From Rhodoplanes sp. Z2-YC6860 (lineage in GTDB: Bacteria > Pseudomonadota > Alphaproteobacteria > Rhizobiales > Xanthobacteraceae): 64,000 bases of DNA. A model generated the notes under the pieces. It was not told where the DNA came from and ran no database searches. It saw only the letters and a program-made list of their open reading frames with translations. The position numbers and the translations under genes are program-made. Positions 17,805 to 26,114 of this stretch are shown here, piece after piece. How positions within the stretch are numbered: position 1 is the stretch's first letter; each line of letters opens with the position of its first letter. The stretch covers positions 7,090,029 through 7,154,028 of the forward strand of contig NZ_CP007440.1 in assembly GCF_001579845.1 (NCBI RefSeq). Direction: 5' to 3'.

Positions 17805-18964
17805 AGTTCTTCAACTTCCATCTGATGCCCTATCGGCATGCCGACCTCGACGCCATCGACAGGAACGGCTCCGCCTGGGTCACGTATTCGAACCGCGACT
17901 ACGACCCGGCAAAGGGCGCGGAACTCTATCACGAGTATCTCGACCAGATGGAGCTTGCCGACCGGCTCGGCTTCGACGGCGTCTGTCTCAACGAGCATCA
18001 CCAGACCGCCTACGGCATGATGCCGACGCCCGGCCCGCTTGCCGGTGCGCTGACGCGCAGCGTCAAGCGCGCCAAGATCGCGATTCTCGGCCGCGCGCTG
18101 CCGCTGGTGAACAATCCGCTGGTGATCGCCGAAGAATACGCGATGCTCGACAACCTCTCGCGCGGCCGCTTCATCGCGGGCTTCGTGCGCGGCATCGGCG
18201 CCGAATATCACGCCATGGGCATCAATCCGGGCCTGTCGCAGGAGCGCTTCGCCGAGGCGCATGACCTGATCATCCGCGCCTGGACCGAGCCCGGACCGTT
18301 CCAGTATGTCGGCAAGCATTATCACTTCAATTACGTCAACCCGTGGCCGCGGCCCTATCAGGCACCGCATCCGCCGGTCTGGATTCCGTCGCAGGGCAGT
18401 AGCAGCACCATCAAATGGGCGGCGCAGATGCGCTACACCTACGCGCAGACACTGTCGCCGATCGCGGTCGTGGCGCGCATGTTCCAGATGTACCGCGACG
18501 AGGCCGAGAAGCTGGGTTACGAGGCGTCGCCCGATCAGCTCGCCTGGTCGAACACCATCTACGTCGCCGAGACCGACGAGAAGGCCATGCGCGAGGCGCG
18601 GCCGCATCTCGAAGCGCTCACCAACCGCTTCCTCAAGATGCCGACCGAAATGCTGCTGCCGCCGGGCTACAGCAACATCGAGTCGGTGAAGCGCATCCGC
18701 GCCGCGAAGATCACCGGCAAGCCGCAAACGCTTGATGACCTCGTGCGCAACGGTGTCGTCATCGTGGGCAGTCCGAACACCGTGCGTGAGAAGCTCGCCG
18801 AGTATCAGGATCTCGCCGGCTTCAACACCTCGCTGACCAAAACCCAGTTCGGCACGCTGCCCGACGACATGACGCGCGCCAACATGACGGCGATCGCCGA
18901 GGAAATCTTGCCGCACTTCCGGGGCCGCTTGCCGCAAGGCAAGCGTCAGGCTGCGGCGGAGTGA
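17801..18964 (+). CDS. Luciferase-like (LLM-class) flavin-dependent monooxygenase
   Basis: Protein of 387 residues with the bacterial-luciferase-type TIM barrel: FFNFHLMPY at the start, DGVCLNEHHQTAYGMMPTP, LPLVNNPLVIAEEYAMLDNLSRGR and GFVRGIGAEYHAMG are all hallmarks of this class. Such enzymes use FMNH2 supplied by a separate reductase to oxidise small organics. No flavin reductase is nearby. The ATG at 17801 overlaps the hydrolase stop by four bases. The gene is followed by a REP-like repeat and then a Bug receptor on the same strand. Confidence 0.9.
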   Translation: MKFFNFHLMPYRHADLDAIDRNGSAWVTYSNRDYDPAKGAELYHEYLDQMELADRLGFDGVCLNEHHQTAYGMMPTPGPLAGALTRSVKRAKIAILGRALPLVNNPLVIAEEYAMLDNLSRGRFIAGFVRGIGAEYHAMGINPGLSQERFAEAHDLIIRAWTEPGPFQYVGKHYHFNYVNPWPRPYQAPHPPVWIPSQGSSSTIKWAAQMRYTYAQTLSPIAVVARMFQMYRDEAEKLGYEASPDQLAWSNTIYVAETDEKAMREARPHLEALTNRFLKMPTEMLLPPGYSNIESVKRIRAAKITGKPQTLDDLVRNGVVIVGSPNTVREKLAEYQDLAGFNTSLTKTQFGTLPDDMTRANMTAIAEEILPHFRGRLPQGKRQAAAE

Positions 18965-18975
18965 CACCCACCGGC

Positions 18976-19079
18976 GTCATTCCGGGGCGCGCCGCAGGCG
19001 CGAACCCGGAATCCAGACGCGAGGTGCGGAATTTCGAACTGGATTCCGGGTCCGGCGCTTCGCGCCGTCCCGGAATGAC
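18976..19079. repeat. REP-like palindromic repeat, copy 2
   Basis: A 104-bp relative of the repeat at 9881-10012. It opens GTCATTCCGGGGCGCG and closes CCCGGAATGAC. It shares the inner unit CGAACCCGGAATCCAG (19001-19016), with a near-complement at 19039-19054. It fills the space between the monooxygenase stop (18964) and the GTG start of the next gene (19095), so transcripts reading through would fold here. Confidence 0.85.
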
Positions 19080-19094
19080 CGAGGGGGAACGCCA

Positions 19095-20075
19095 GTGAGA
19101 AAAATCTCACGCCGGGAGTTTGCTCAACTGACAGCGGCAGCCACTGTCGCTGCGGCCACACCGCGACGCGCACTCGCGCAGACCTATCCCACCCGCCCCA
19201 TCAAATTCATCGTGGCGTTCACGGCCGGGGGCACCACCGATCTCTTGGCGCGAATCCTCGCCGCGCCGCTGTCGGAGCGGCTCGGCCAGCAGGTGGTGAT
19301 CGAGAACAAGCCCGGCGGCGGCACCAACATCGCCATGCAGTCGGTGGTGAACGCCGTACCCGACGGCTACACCCTGGCGATGACGTTTGCCACCAACGTC
19401 ATCAATCCGTCGCTCTACAAATCCCTGCCCTTCGACTTCCAGCGCGATATTGCGCCGGTGTCCGGGCTTGCCGATCTGCCGCTGGTGCTGGTGGTCAACA
19501 AGGACGTTCCGATCAAGGACATCGACGGCTTCGTCGCCTACACCAAAGCCAATCCGGGCAAGATCAGCCTGGCGTCGTTCGGCGCGCGGACCATCAGCCA
19601 TCTCGCGATCGAACTGATGCGGACATCCACCGGCATGGACGTCGTCCACGTCCCTTATGCGGGCGGACCGCAAATCACGACCGACCTGATCTCAGGCCGG
19701 ATTCAAGCCGGCATGGACGCACTGCCGAACTCTTTGCCTCATATCCGCAGCGGTTCGGTCCGCGCGCTCGCCGTCATGTCGCCGCAACGCAACCCCGCGA
19801 TCCCCGACGTGCCCGCCATCGGCGAGACCATTCCCGGCATCGAGATCAATGCCGGCACAGGCATCGGCGTGCCGGCCGCGACGCCCGCAGCGATCGTCGA
19901 GCGGCTCAATCGCGATATCAACGCTTGCCTGAGCGATGCCGGATTGAAGGCGCGCTACGCCGAGGTGGGCGCGGTGCCGATTATCCTGACCCCGGCCGAG
20001 GCCCGCTCGAGGATCGCGAGCGACACGCAGAAATGGGCCAAGGTGATCGAGGCCGCAGGCCTGAAGCCCGAGTGA
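19095..20075 (+). CDS. Bug/TctC-type periplasmic receptor with Tat-like leader
   Basis: Solute receptor of 326 residues. The leader has a twin-arginine pattern (SRREFAQLTAAATVAAA, cleavage near RALAQT), then YPTRPIKFIVAFTAGGTTD and ENKPGGGTNIAM, the usual Bug blocks. The start is GTG at 19095-19097 behind GAGGGGGAA. A REP-like element lies 15 bases upstream. It follows the hydrolase/monooxygenase pair on the same strand and may deliver their substrate. The stop is 17 bases from the convergent TPM gene. Confidence 0.87.
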   Translation: MRKISRREFAQLTAAATVAAATPRRALAQTYPTRPIKFIVAFTAGGTTDLLARILAAPLSERLGQQVVIENKPGGGTNIAMQSVVNAVPDGYTLAMTFATNVINPSLYKSLPFDFQRDIAPVSGLADLPLVLVVNKDVPIKDIDGFVAYTKANPGKISLASFGARTISHLAIELMRTSTGMDVVHVPYAGGPQITTDLISGRIQAGMDALPNSLPHIRSGSVRALAVMSPQRNPAIPDVPAIGETIPGIEINAGTGIGVPAATPAAIVERLNRDINACLSDAGLKARYAEVGAVPIILTPAEARSRIASDTQKWAKVIEAAGLKPE

Positions 20076-20092
20076 CGGACCGCGGTCTGGCC

Positions 20093-20704
20093 TCAGATCA
20101 CATAAATGCGATCCGGCAGAACGTCCTGGCCAGGCTCGGTGCGCGGGAAGTTCTGGGCGAGCTCGTTTCCGCATAAATCGATCGCCGCAACGAAACCATC
20201 CGCGATTCGTCCGTCGCGCGAGTGCGCGATCAGCGCATCGACGGCAGACTGCCACTGCGATTGGGGAACACGGGCGGAAATCCCATCGTCGGCGATGATG
20301 CGCGCATAACGCTCGGCGAGCGAAACGAAAATCAGAATCCCCGTGCGCTCCGGCTTTCTCGCGAGGCCCCGCTTCCTGAATTGCTCCATCGCAACGCGAT
20401 GCGCCACCGCCCGGCGCGCACGCCGCGGCATCAGCGCGACCCGAACCGGCGTCCAGCACAGCACGGCCATCAGCGCCACAAATGCCACGAGCTGGAGCGT
20501 CAGGATGCGGAACACCGGCATCGCCGTGAACGCGACCAGCAGCCATGGCAGCGCAAGCGCGCCCAGCGCCGCCAGCAGCACAGGCATCCCTGTGGGGGAG
20601 GACGACGTCTCCGCCAGCACGCAGACGATCTCGCCCGACGTCTTCGCCTCCGCGGCACGGATCGCGGCGGAGATGCGTTCGCGCTCCTCGGCCGAAATGC
20701 TCAT
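20093..20704 (-). CDS. TPM-domain protein with central membrane segments
   Basis: Protein of 203 residues, last gene of a lemA-TPM-TPM operon. Residues about 1-30 (AEERERISAAIRAAEAKTSG) and the C-terminal part (FVSLAERYARIIADDG) form a split TPM-like domain, interrupted by two hydrophobic helices at about 38-85. This is the YgcG/TPM_phosphatase type of protein often paired with LemA. The ATG at 20702-20704 overlaps the upstream stop by one base (TGATG) and follows GGGAG. Function is not established; roles in envelope or membrane-protein maintenance have been suggested for the family. Confidence 0.78.
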   Translation of the reverse strand: MSISAEERERISAAIRAAEAKTSGEIVCVLAETSSSPTGMPVLLAALGALALPWLLVAFTAMPVFRILTLQLVAFVALMAVLCWTPVRVALMPRRARRAVAHRVAMEQFRKRGLARKPERTGILIFVSLAERYARIIADDGISARVPQSQWQSAVDALIAHSRDGRIADGFVAAIDLCGNELAQNFPRTEPGQDVLPDRIYVI

Positions 20705-21489
20705 CACCAGCTCCCCGATGCGCCGCCGCCGCCCGACGAACCGCCGCCGCCGGAAAATCCACCGCCGCCGGAGAAGCCGCCGCTGCTTCTCGAACTGCCC
20801 GAACTGAGCAGGATTTGAATCACGACGTTGAAAAAGAACCAACGGAAGCTCGGCGAAACGATCAGGAGGATGATCACCACCACCGCAATGAGCGCCAGCA
20901 CCCAGTTGAACGGATCGTCGGCCGGCGCCGGCTGGCTGTCCAGCCGCAGCGAGGGCCGCTTCTCCCATTCGGAGGAGTCGGTGGTGAGCACCGTGATGAT
21001 ATCATCGACACCGCGCGAAACACCGCCGCTGAAATCGCCGGTCTTGAATCGAGGCGCGATGGCGTTGGTGATGATGACCTTGGACAGCGCGTCGGTCAGC
21101 GTGCCTTCGAGACCGTAGCCGACCTCGATCCGCACCCGTTTCTCGTTCGGCGCAACCAGCAGCAGCACACCGTTGTTCTTGGCCTTCTCACCGAGCTTCC
21201 AGGTGCGGAACAGCCCGTTGGCGTAAGGCTCGATCTCCTGGCCTTCGAGGGAGTTGACGGTTGCGACAACAAGCTGGATGCCGGACTTGGCTTCGAGATC
21301 GGCCAGCTTCGGCTCAAGCGCGCTCCGCGTCTCGGCCGAGATGACATTTGCCTGATCGACGATCCGGCCGGTCAAGGCCGGGAATGTCAGCGCCACCGCC
21401 GCGAGCGCGGTCCACAACAGCAGCGCAACCGCGGCGGCGAGCCGCGGTGCAAAGCTGCCTCGTGCGGAAAACGGCTGGCCTGCGATCAT
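20704..21489 (-). CDS. TPM-domain (YgcG-type) membrane protein with Gly/Ser-rich tail
   Basis: Protein of 261 residues. An N-terminal hydrophobic segment (about 15-38) acts as signal or anchor. A TPM domain follows at about 40-165 (GRIVDQANVIS, LEAKSGIQLVVATV, NNGVLLLVAPNEKRVRIEVGYGLEG). A second membrane segment lies at about 193-225, and the tail from about 230 is almost only Gly and Ser with repeated FSGGGG. That tail is typical of the family and often ends such proteins. The gene is second in the operon after lemA, and overlaps the next TPM gene by one base. Confidence 0.87.
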   Translation of the reverse strand: MIAGQPFSARGSFAPRLAAAVALLLWTALAAVALTFPALTGRIVDQANVISAETRSALEPKLADLEAKSGIQLVVATVNSLEGQEIEPYANGLFRTWKLGEKAKNNGVLLLVAPNEKRVRIEVGYGLEGTLTDALSKVIITNAIAPRFKTGDFSGGVSRGVDDIITVLTTDSSEWEKRPSLRLDSQPAPADDPFNWVLALIAVVVIILLIVSPSFRWFFFNVVIQILLSSGSSRSSGGFSGGGGFSGGGGSSGGGGASGSW

Positions 21490-21519
21490 GCCGCGGCCTT
21501 CGGTTGTGAACCCTCGATA

Positions 21520-22119
21520 CTAAAACTTCACAACCGGCGGCGACTGCGACGATTCATTGGCGGTGAATTCGGCCATCGGTTTGTTGCCGCGGAAGAATGT
21601 CGCCGCCCAGAGCACGCCCGGGAACGTCTTCAGCTCGGTGTTATAGACCCGCACCGCTTCGATGTAATCGCGGCGCGCCACAGCGATGCGGTTCTCGGTT
21701 CCTTCAAGCTGCGACTGCAATGCCAGGAAGTTCTGGTTGGACTTCAGGTCTGGATAATTCTCGCTGACGGCCAGGAGCCGTCCGAGCGCGCCGGACAGCT
21801 GGCTCTGCGCGTCCTGGAATTGCTTCAGCTTCTCGGGATCGGTGAGCTGCGAGACATCGATCTTGACCTGGGTCGCCTTGGCTCGCGCCTCGACCACGGC
21901 GGTCAGCACGTCCTTTTCCTGCTTGGCGTAGCCTTGCACCGTGGCGACGAGATTGGGGATGAGGTCGGCGCGACGCTGGTAGTTGTTCTGGACGTCGGCC
22001 CATTTGGCCTTGGCCTGCTCTTCGGCCGTGGGAATCGTGTTGTAGCCACAGGCCGAGACTGTAAGTCCCAAAAGAACGACCGCAATGGCGGCCCGGATCT
22101 TCGAAAAGGAAATGGTCAT
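21520..22119 (-). CDS. lemA: LemA family lipoprotein
   Basis: Protein of 199 residues. The N-terminal signal ends in a lipobox (TVSAC, lipidated Cys at residue 24), so it is anchored to a membrane from the periplasmic side. The rest is a helical bundle with the LemA hallmarks NNYQRRADLIPNLVATVQGYA and a Pro-Gly-containing end near FPGVLWA. It is first in the operon with two TPM genes, an arrangement seen widely in bacteria. The family's molecular role is unresolved. The ATG is at 22117-22119. Confidence 0.9.
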   Translation of the reverse strand: MTISFSKIRAAIAVVLLGLTVSACGYNTIPTAEEQAKAKWADVQNNYQRRADLIPNLVATVQGYAKQEKDVLTAVVEARAKATQVKIDVSQLTDPEKLKQFQDAQSQLSGALGRLLAVSENYPDLKSNQNFLALQSQLEGTENRIAVARRDYIEAVRVYNTELKTFPGVLWAATFFRGNKPMAEFTANESSQSPPVVKF

Positions 22120-22285
22120 TGTGGTTGTCCTGCTCAGTGAAAAATGGGCAGATCGACGGGGACGTACGGCAGTTTGACTAGGACGGCAAGATGGCGCGCC
22201 CAGGCGACAATCCTATCCCTATGGCTCCTGCGCCGTGAAGCTGGCAGACTGCTACAAAATCAAGCCTCGGAATGGAGACGACCCC

Positions 22286-22822
22286 ATGGCAGCAAAAAGC
22301 TCCGCGAAATCATCCGCCAAAATGCCCGCCCGCATCCGGCATATCGCGTTGTGCGTGAAGGACATCAAGGCGACCGCCGATTTCTACGAGAAGGCGTTCG
22401 GCCTCAAGCGCACCGAGATCAAGGAAGGATCGACCGCCTGGAATTGCTACATGAGCGACGGCGAGATCAATCTCGCGTTGCTGCAATACAAGAGCGAGGT
22501 TGGCTCCGGCGTTCCCGCGGGCTGGACCGGCATCCACCACTTCGGCTTCCAATGCGACGACATGCCGAAGCAGCAGAAGCAGATCGAGAAGGCCGGCGGA
22601 AAGTTCTTCTTCGATCTCGGTGAGCCCGAGGACGAGGGCTTCGAGCGCAAGTTCAAGGACCCGAACGGCATCGTCTTCGACATCAACTGGAAGGGCTGGC
22701 AGCTCACCAAGGACAAAGTCAAGAACGCCAAGGGCGGCTTGCGGCCGGCGAAGCTCGCCGCGGCCAGGAAGAAGGTCGCGAAGAAGACCTCGAAGCCGAA
22801 GGCGGTGCGCAAGAAAAAGTAG
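22286..22822 (+). CDS. VOC/glyoxalase-fold protein with Lys/Ala-rich C-terminal tail
   Basis: Protein of 178 residues. A Lys/Ser/Ala-rich leader (AAKSSAKSSAK) precedes a single VOC module at about 15-135 (RIRHIALCVKDIKATADFYE, then IHHFGFQCDD and a closing FDINWKGW). Residues about 145-178 form a tail of Lys, Ala and Pro (AARKKVAKKTSKPKAVRKKK) like bacterial histone-H1-type tails. This suggests nucleic-acid or membrane-surface contact in addition to the metal-enzyme fold. The ATG at 22286 is preceded by GGAG. The reaction catalysed is unknown. Confidence 0.83.
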   Translation: MAAKSSAKSSAKMPARIRHIALCVKDIKATADFYEKAFGLKRTEIKEGSTAWNCYMSDGEINLALLQYKSEVGSGVPAGWTGIHHFGFQCDDMPKQQKQIEKAGGKFFFDLGEPEDEGFERKFKDPNGIVFDINWKGWQLTKDKVKNAKGGLRPAKLAAARKKVAKKTSKPKAVRKKK

Positions 22823-22876
22823 CGGAGGCAACGAAGGCTCGCACAAAAAAATCAGCGGGCCTCAAGGGAGGGGACG

Positions 22877-23845
22877 ATGAAAGGGCAATGGGCGGCGGCG
22901 GCGCTGATCGCGCTCGCCGCGGTGAATGGCGTCGAGGCACAGACCTATCCGTCGCGATCGGTGACCGTGATCGTGCCGTTCGCAGCGGGCGGTCCAGCCG
23001 ACATCAGCGGGCGCATCGCGGCTGATATCTTCCAGCGCCATCTCGGCCAGCAGTTCGTGGTCGAAAATGTCGGCGGCGGTGGCGGAACCACGGGATCGCT
23101 GCGCGCCGCGCGCTCCACACCGGATGGCACGACTCTCGTGATGGGCCACATGGGCACTCACGCGGCTGCGCCCGCGCTCTATCCCAATCTCGGATACGAT
23201 CCGGAGAAGGATTTCGAACCGATCGGGCTGATCGCCGTTCAGCCGGAACTGCTCGCTGTCCGCAAGGATTTCCCGGCCAACAACCTCAAGGAGTTCGTGG
23301 CCTACGCCAAGGCCAACGAGAGCAAGCTCAACATGGGCCATGCCGGCGTCGGCTCAGTGTCCTATGTCGGCTGCCTTCTCCTCAACAGCGCCATCGGCAT
23401 CAAGCCGACGCTGGTGCCGTTCACCGGCACCGCACCGGTGATGAACGCGATCCTCGCGGGCAACGTCGACTACGACTGCGATCCGGTGCTTGGTCCCCTG
23501 CCCCATGTCCGCGCCGGCACCGCGAAGGCGCTGGCAATCGCCCACAAGAAACGCAGCCCGATGCTGCCCGACGTGCCGACCTCGTATGAGCAAGGCCTGC
23601 CGGCGTTCGACTGCGCGCCGTTCTATGCGATGTTCGCGCCAAAGGGCACGCCGCAGCCGATCATCGACAAGCTGGCCGAGGCGCTGAACAAGGGTCTCGA
23701 CGAAGAGGCCGTGCAAAAGCGGCTCTACGATCTTGGCGCCGAGATCGCCGAGCCCAACCGTCGCGGACCGAAGGCACTCGGCGAGTTGGTGCGCAGTGAG
23801 GTCGCGCGTCTCACGCCGATCCTGAAGGCTGCGGCCGCAAAATAA
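22877..23845 (+). CDS. Bug/TctC-type periplasmic receptor
   Basis: Solute receptor of 322 residues with a short Sec signal (MKGQWAAAALIALAAVNGVE, cleavage after VEAQ) and the mature start TYPSRSVTVIVPFAAGGPAD. The loop is ENVGGGGGTTGS. The ATG at 22877 lies behind GGGAGGGG. It is 54 bases downstream of the VOC gene, so co-transcription is likely. Two Cys residues (CLLLNS and DYDCDP) in the C-terminal half are less usual for the family. Ligand unknown. Confidence 0.87.
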   Translation: MKGQWAAAALIALAAVNGVEAQTYPSRSVTVIVPFAAGGPADISGRIAADIFQRHLGQQFVVENVGGGGGTTGSLRAARSTPDGTTLVMGHMGTHAAAPALYPNLGYDPEKDFEPIGLIAVQPELLAVRKDFPANNLKEFVAYAKANESKLNMGHAGVGSVSYVGCLLLNSAIGIKPTLVPFTGTAPVMNAILAGNVDYDCDPVLGPLPHVRAGTAKALAIAHKKRSPMLPDVPTSYEQGLPAFDCAPFYAMFAPKGTPQPIIDKLAEALNKGLDEEAVQKRLYDLGAEIAEPNRRGPKALGELVRSEVARLTPILKAAAAK

Positions 23846-24045
23846 GCGCGGAAACGAGTTTAGAGACGATCTGAAGCATCAGTGTCTCCTCGGCCACAGG
23901 CGCGACCAAATCGCGCACCCCCGGCCAGAACGGATCGTGAAACCTGACGCGCCGGGCTCCCCGGCCCGTGTCGGGAACCGGCCGGCCGGGTAAGGTTCGC
24001 GCGTCCGCAGATGCGGTACCAGACACTTAAACTTCGGAGGCGAAA

Positions 24046-24486
24046 ATGCGTATTTCCATCATCCGGTTTGCGATCGCGGCGCTTCTTGCGCTCGGCATCG
24101 CGGGCATGCCGCAGGCGTCGCAGGCGGCGAGCGGCAGCGTCCGTCTCAAGATCGTCAAGGCTTCGTTCGTGGTCGGCGTGCAGGGCGGCGAAGGCGTGCT
24201 CCGCTTCGGCCGTCGCACCTATCCGCTGAGCGTCGGCGGCCTCAGTGTCGGCCTCAGCGCCGGCGCGTCGGAAGCCCATCTCGTCGGCACCGTTTCTCGC
24301 ATTCGCAGCCCCGCCGATGTGGCCGGCGTCTATTCGGCGGCGACCGCCGGCGCTGCCATCATCACCGGCCGCAAGCAGGTCGTGACGCTGACCAACGAAA
24401 AGGGCGCGGTGCTGACGCTGCGCGGCGAGCAGGTCGGCCTCGAGTTCAACCTCGACCTCAGCGGTCTGGCGATCGGTCTCCGCTGA
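24046..24486 (+). CDS. Small exported protein of unknown function
   Basis: Protein of 146 residues with a clean Sec signal peptide (cleavage near ASQAAS, residue about 29). The mature part is rich in Gly, Val and Ala and predicted to be mostly beta strand: repeated hydrophobic strands and Gly pairs (VVGVQGGEGVLRFG, VGGLSVGLSAGASEAH, ATAGAAIITGR). It has no Cys and no recognisable catalytic motif. I do not recognise it with certainty; the texture recalls EipA/DUF1134-like envelope proteins. The ATG follows a strong GGAGG, and a good intrinsic terminator sits 35 bases after the stop, so this is a well-expressed-looking single-gene transcript. Confidence 0.75.
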   Translation: MRISIIRFAIAALLALGIAGMPQASQAASGSVRLKIVKASFVVGVQGGEGVLRFGRRTYPLSVGGLSVGLSAGASEAHLVGTVSRIRSPADVAGVYSAATAGAAIITGRKQVVTLTNEKGAVLTLRGEQVGLEFNLDLSGLAIGLR

Positions 24487-24517
24487 GCGCGACTTCGCGA
24501 CTTTTTCGGACAATGCC

Positions 24518-24548
24518 AAACCCGCCGGTGCGAGCCGGCGGGTTTTTT
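24518..24548 (+). terminator. Rho-independent terminator
   Basis: A perfect 8-bp G+C stem, CCCGCCGG (24521-24528) and CCGGCGGG (24535-24542), has a 6-base loop. It is followed by six T (24543-24548) and preceded by AAA that can extend the stem. It ends the small exported-protein gene. Confidence 0.93.
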
Positions 24549-24652
24549 GCGGCTCCAGTGGGCTGTCATGTGCCGCGGGAGTGATCCGGCCATGGCGCTC
24601 GCGCCTGGCCTCGCCTATCTATCCCGCGATCGCGCCGATCCGGGAACACCAC

Positions 24653-25090
24653 ATGACCGCCGACGATACCGTTGTCACTCCGGGCACCAACACCGCCATG
24701 GTCCGCCAGGCGATGACGCGCGGATTCTTCGGCAAATGCCCGAAGTGCGGCGAAGGCAAGATGTTCCGGGCATTTCTCAAGGTTGCGGACGAGTGTCCGG
24801 CCTGCGGCGAGCCGCTACACCATCAGCGCGCCGACGACTTCCCGGCCTATATCGTCATCTTGCTGGTCGGCCACATTGTGGTGCCATTGGTGCTCCTGGT
24901 GGAAACCGAGTGGGCGCCGCCGACCTGGCTGCACATGCTGATCTGGCCGACGCTGATCGCTGTTCTGGCGCTGAGCCTGCTCCAGCCGGTGAAGGGCGCC
25001 ATCGTCGGGCTGCAATGGGTGCTCGGCATGCACGGCTTCGAGGATGCGGCGCGGGCGCGCAGCGGGCTCGCACCGTTGGCGGTGAAATAG
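24653..25090 (+). CDS. DUF983 family membrane protein with zinc-ribbon
   Basis: Protein of 145 residues. Residues 29-32 (CPKC) and 48-51 (CPAC) form a four-Cys zinc-ribbon pattern. Two hydrophobic helices follow at about 66-85 and 93-115. This is the DUF983 pattern, common in Alphaproteobacteria, often near cytochrome oxidase or envelope genes, with no settled function. The ATG at 24653 has only a weak GGGA upstream; an alternative start 72 bases earlier would add a basic stretch without family likeness. It is convergent with a Bug receptor gene nine bases away. Confidence 0.85.
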   Translation: MTADDTVVTPGTNTAMVRQAMTRGFFGKCPKCGEGKMFRAFLKVADECPACGEPLHHQRADDFPAYIVILLVGHIVVPLVLLVETEWAPPTWLHMLIWPTLIAVLALSLLQPVKGAIVGLQWVLGMHGFEDAARARSGLAPLAVK

Positions 25091-25099
25091 CCTGCCGCG

Positions 25100-26056
25100 T
25101 CAATTGACCAGCAGCTTGCCGTAGCGCTCAGCGTCGGCTTTGACGAGCGCGTCGAACTTGTCGGATGCGATGAAGGCTGCATCCGCGCCCTGCTGAGCGA
25201 GATACCTTTTGATCTCCGCTGTCTCGAGAATCTGCCTCGTCGCGTCGGCAATCTTGTCGACGACCGGCTTCGGCGTCTTCAGCGGCGCGAACAATCCGAA
25301 CCAGGCGTTGTAATCGAACTCCGGCGCGCCGGCCTCGGCAAACGTCGGCAGATTTGGCAGCATGGCAATGCGGCTGCTGTTCACGACAGCAATGGCGCGC
25401 ACCTTGCCGGTGTTGATCAGTTCGAGCGCCACGGGCGCGGGCGAGAAGGTCATCTGGGTGTCGTTGCGCATGACACTCGTCACAGTCTCGGCGCCGCGAT
25501 AGGGCACATGACGAATGTCGATGCCGGCGGCGCGCTTGAACACCTCGCCCGCTAGATGACTGGTGCTGCCGAGCCCGGCGGAGGCAAAATTCAACGCGCC
25601 GGGTTTCGTTTTGGCGAGCGCGATCAGCTCTTTGACCGTGGTTGCTTCAAGCGTCAGCGGCACGATCAACACCAGCGGAATGACGGCGACCTGTGCGACC
25701 CCGACAAGATCGGCCACCGGATCGAATGAAAGCCCCTTGTTGAGAACGCCGACCGCCGAATGGCCGTTCGACGTCATCATGATGCTGGTGCCGTCGGCCG
25801 GCCCTTTCGCGACGCTGGAGATGCCGGCAACGCCGGGGCGATTCTCCACGATCACGCTCTGATTCCACATTGGCGCAAGCTTGTCGGCGACAACGCGCGC
25901 CAGGATGTCGGCGGTGCTGCCGGCCGTCACCGGCACGACGATGCGGACGGTCTGATTGGGAAAATCCGCTGACTGCGCTCGCGCTCCGAGCGGCCATGCC
26001 GACAAAGAAGTCGCGATCGCACCACCCGCAAGCGTGATGAATTGCCGCCGTTCCAT
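25100..26056 (-). CDS. Bug/TctC-type periplasmic receptor with Tat-like leader
   Basis: Solute receptor of 318 residues. The leader MERRQFITLAGGAIATSLSA has a twin-arginine-like pattern and is cleaved near ARAQS. The mature sequence starts FPNQTVRIVVPVTAGSTAD and continues with ENRPGVAGISSV and RHVPYRGAETV. The ATG at 26054-26056 is behind GGGAGGA. The SDR gene stops 59 bases upstream on the same strand, so both may be one transcript with the GST gene further upstream. Confidence 0.86.
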   Translation of the reverse strand: MERRQFITLAGGAIATSLSAWPLGARAQSADFPNQTVRIVVPVTAGSTADILARVVADKLAPMWNQSVIVENRPGVAGISSVAKGPADGTSIMMTSNGHSAVGVLNKGLSFDPVADLVGVAQVAVIPLVLIVPLTLEATTVKELIALAKTKPGALNFASAGLGSTSHLAGEVFKRAAGIDIRHVPYRGAETVTSVMRNDTQMTFSPAPVALELINTGKVRAIAVVNSSRIAMLPNLPTFAEAGAPEFDYNAWFGLFAPLKTPKPVVDKIADATRQILETAEIKRYLAQQGADAAFIASDKFDALVKADAERYGKLLVN

Positions 26057-26114
26057 CAAATCCTCCCGAAGTTTTGGGAGATGGTAGCGGCAATCCCAGG
26101 CGACCGGAACGGGT

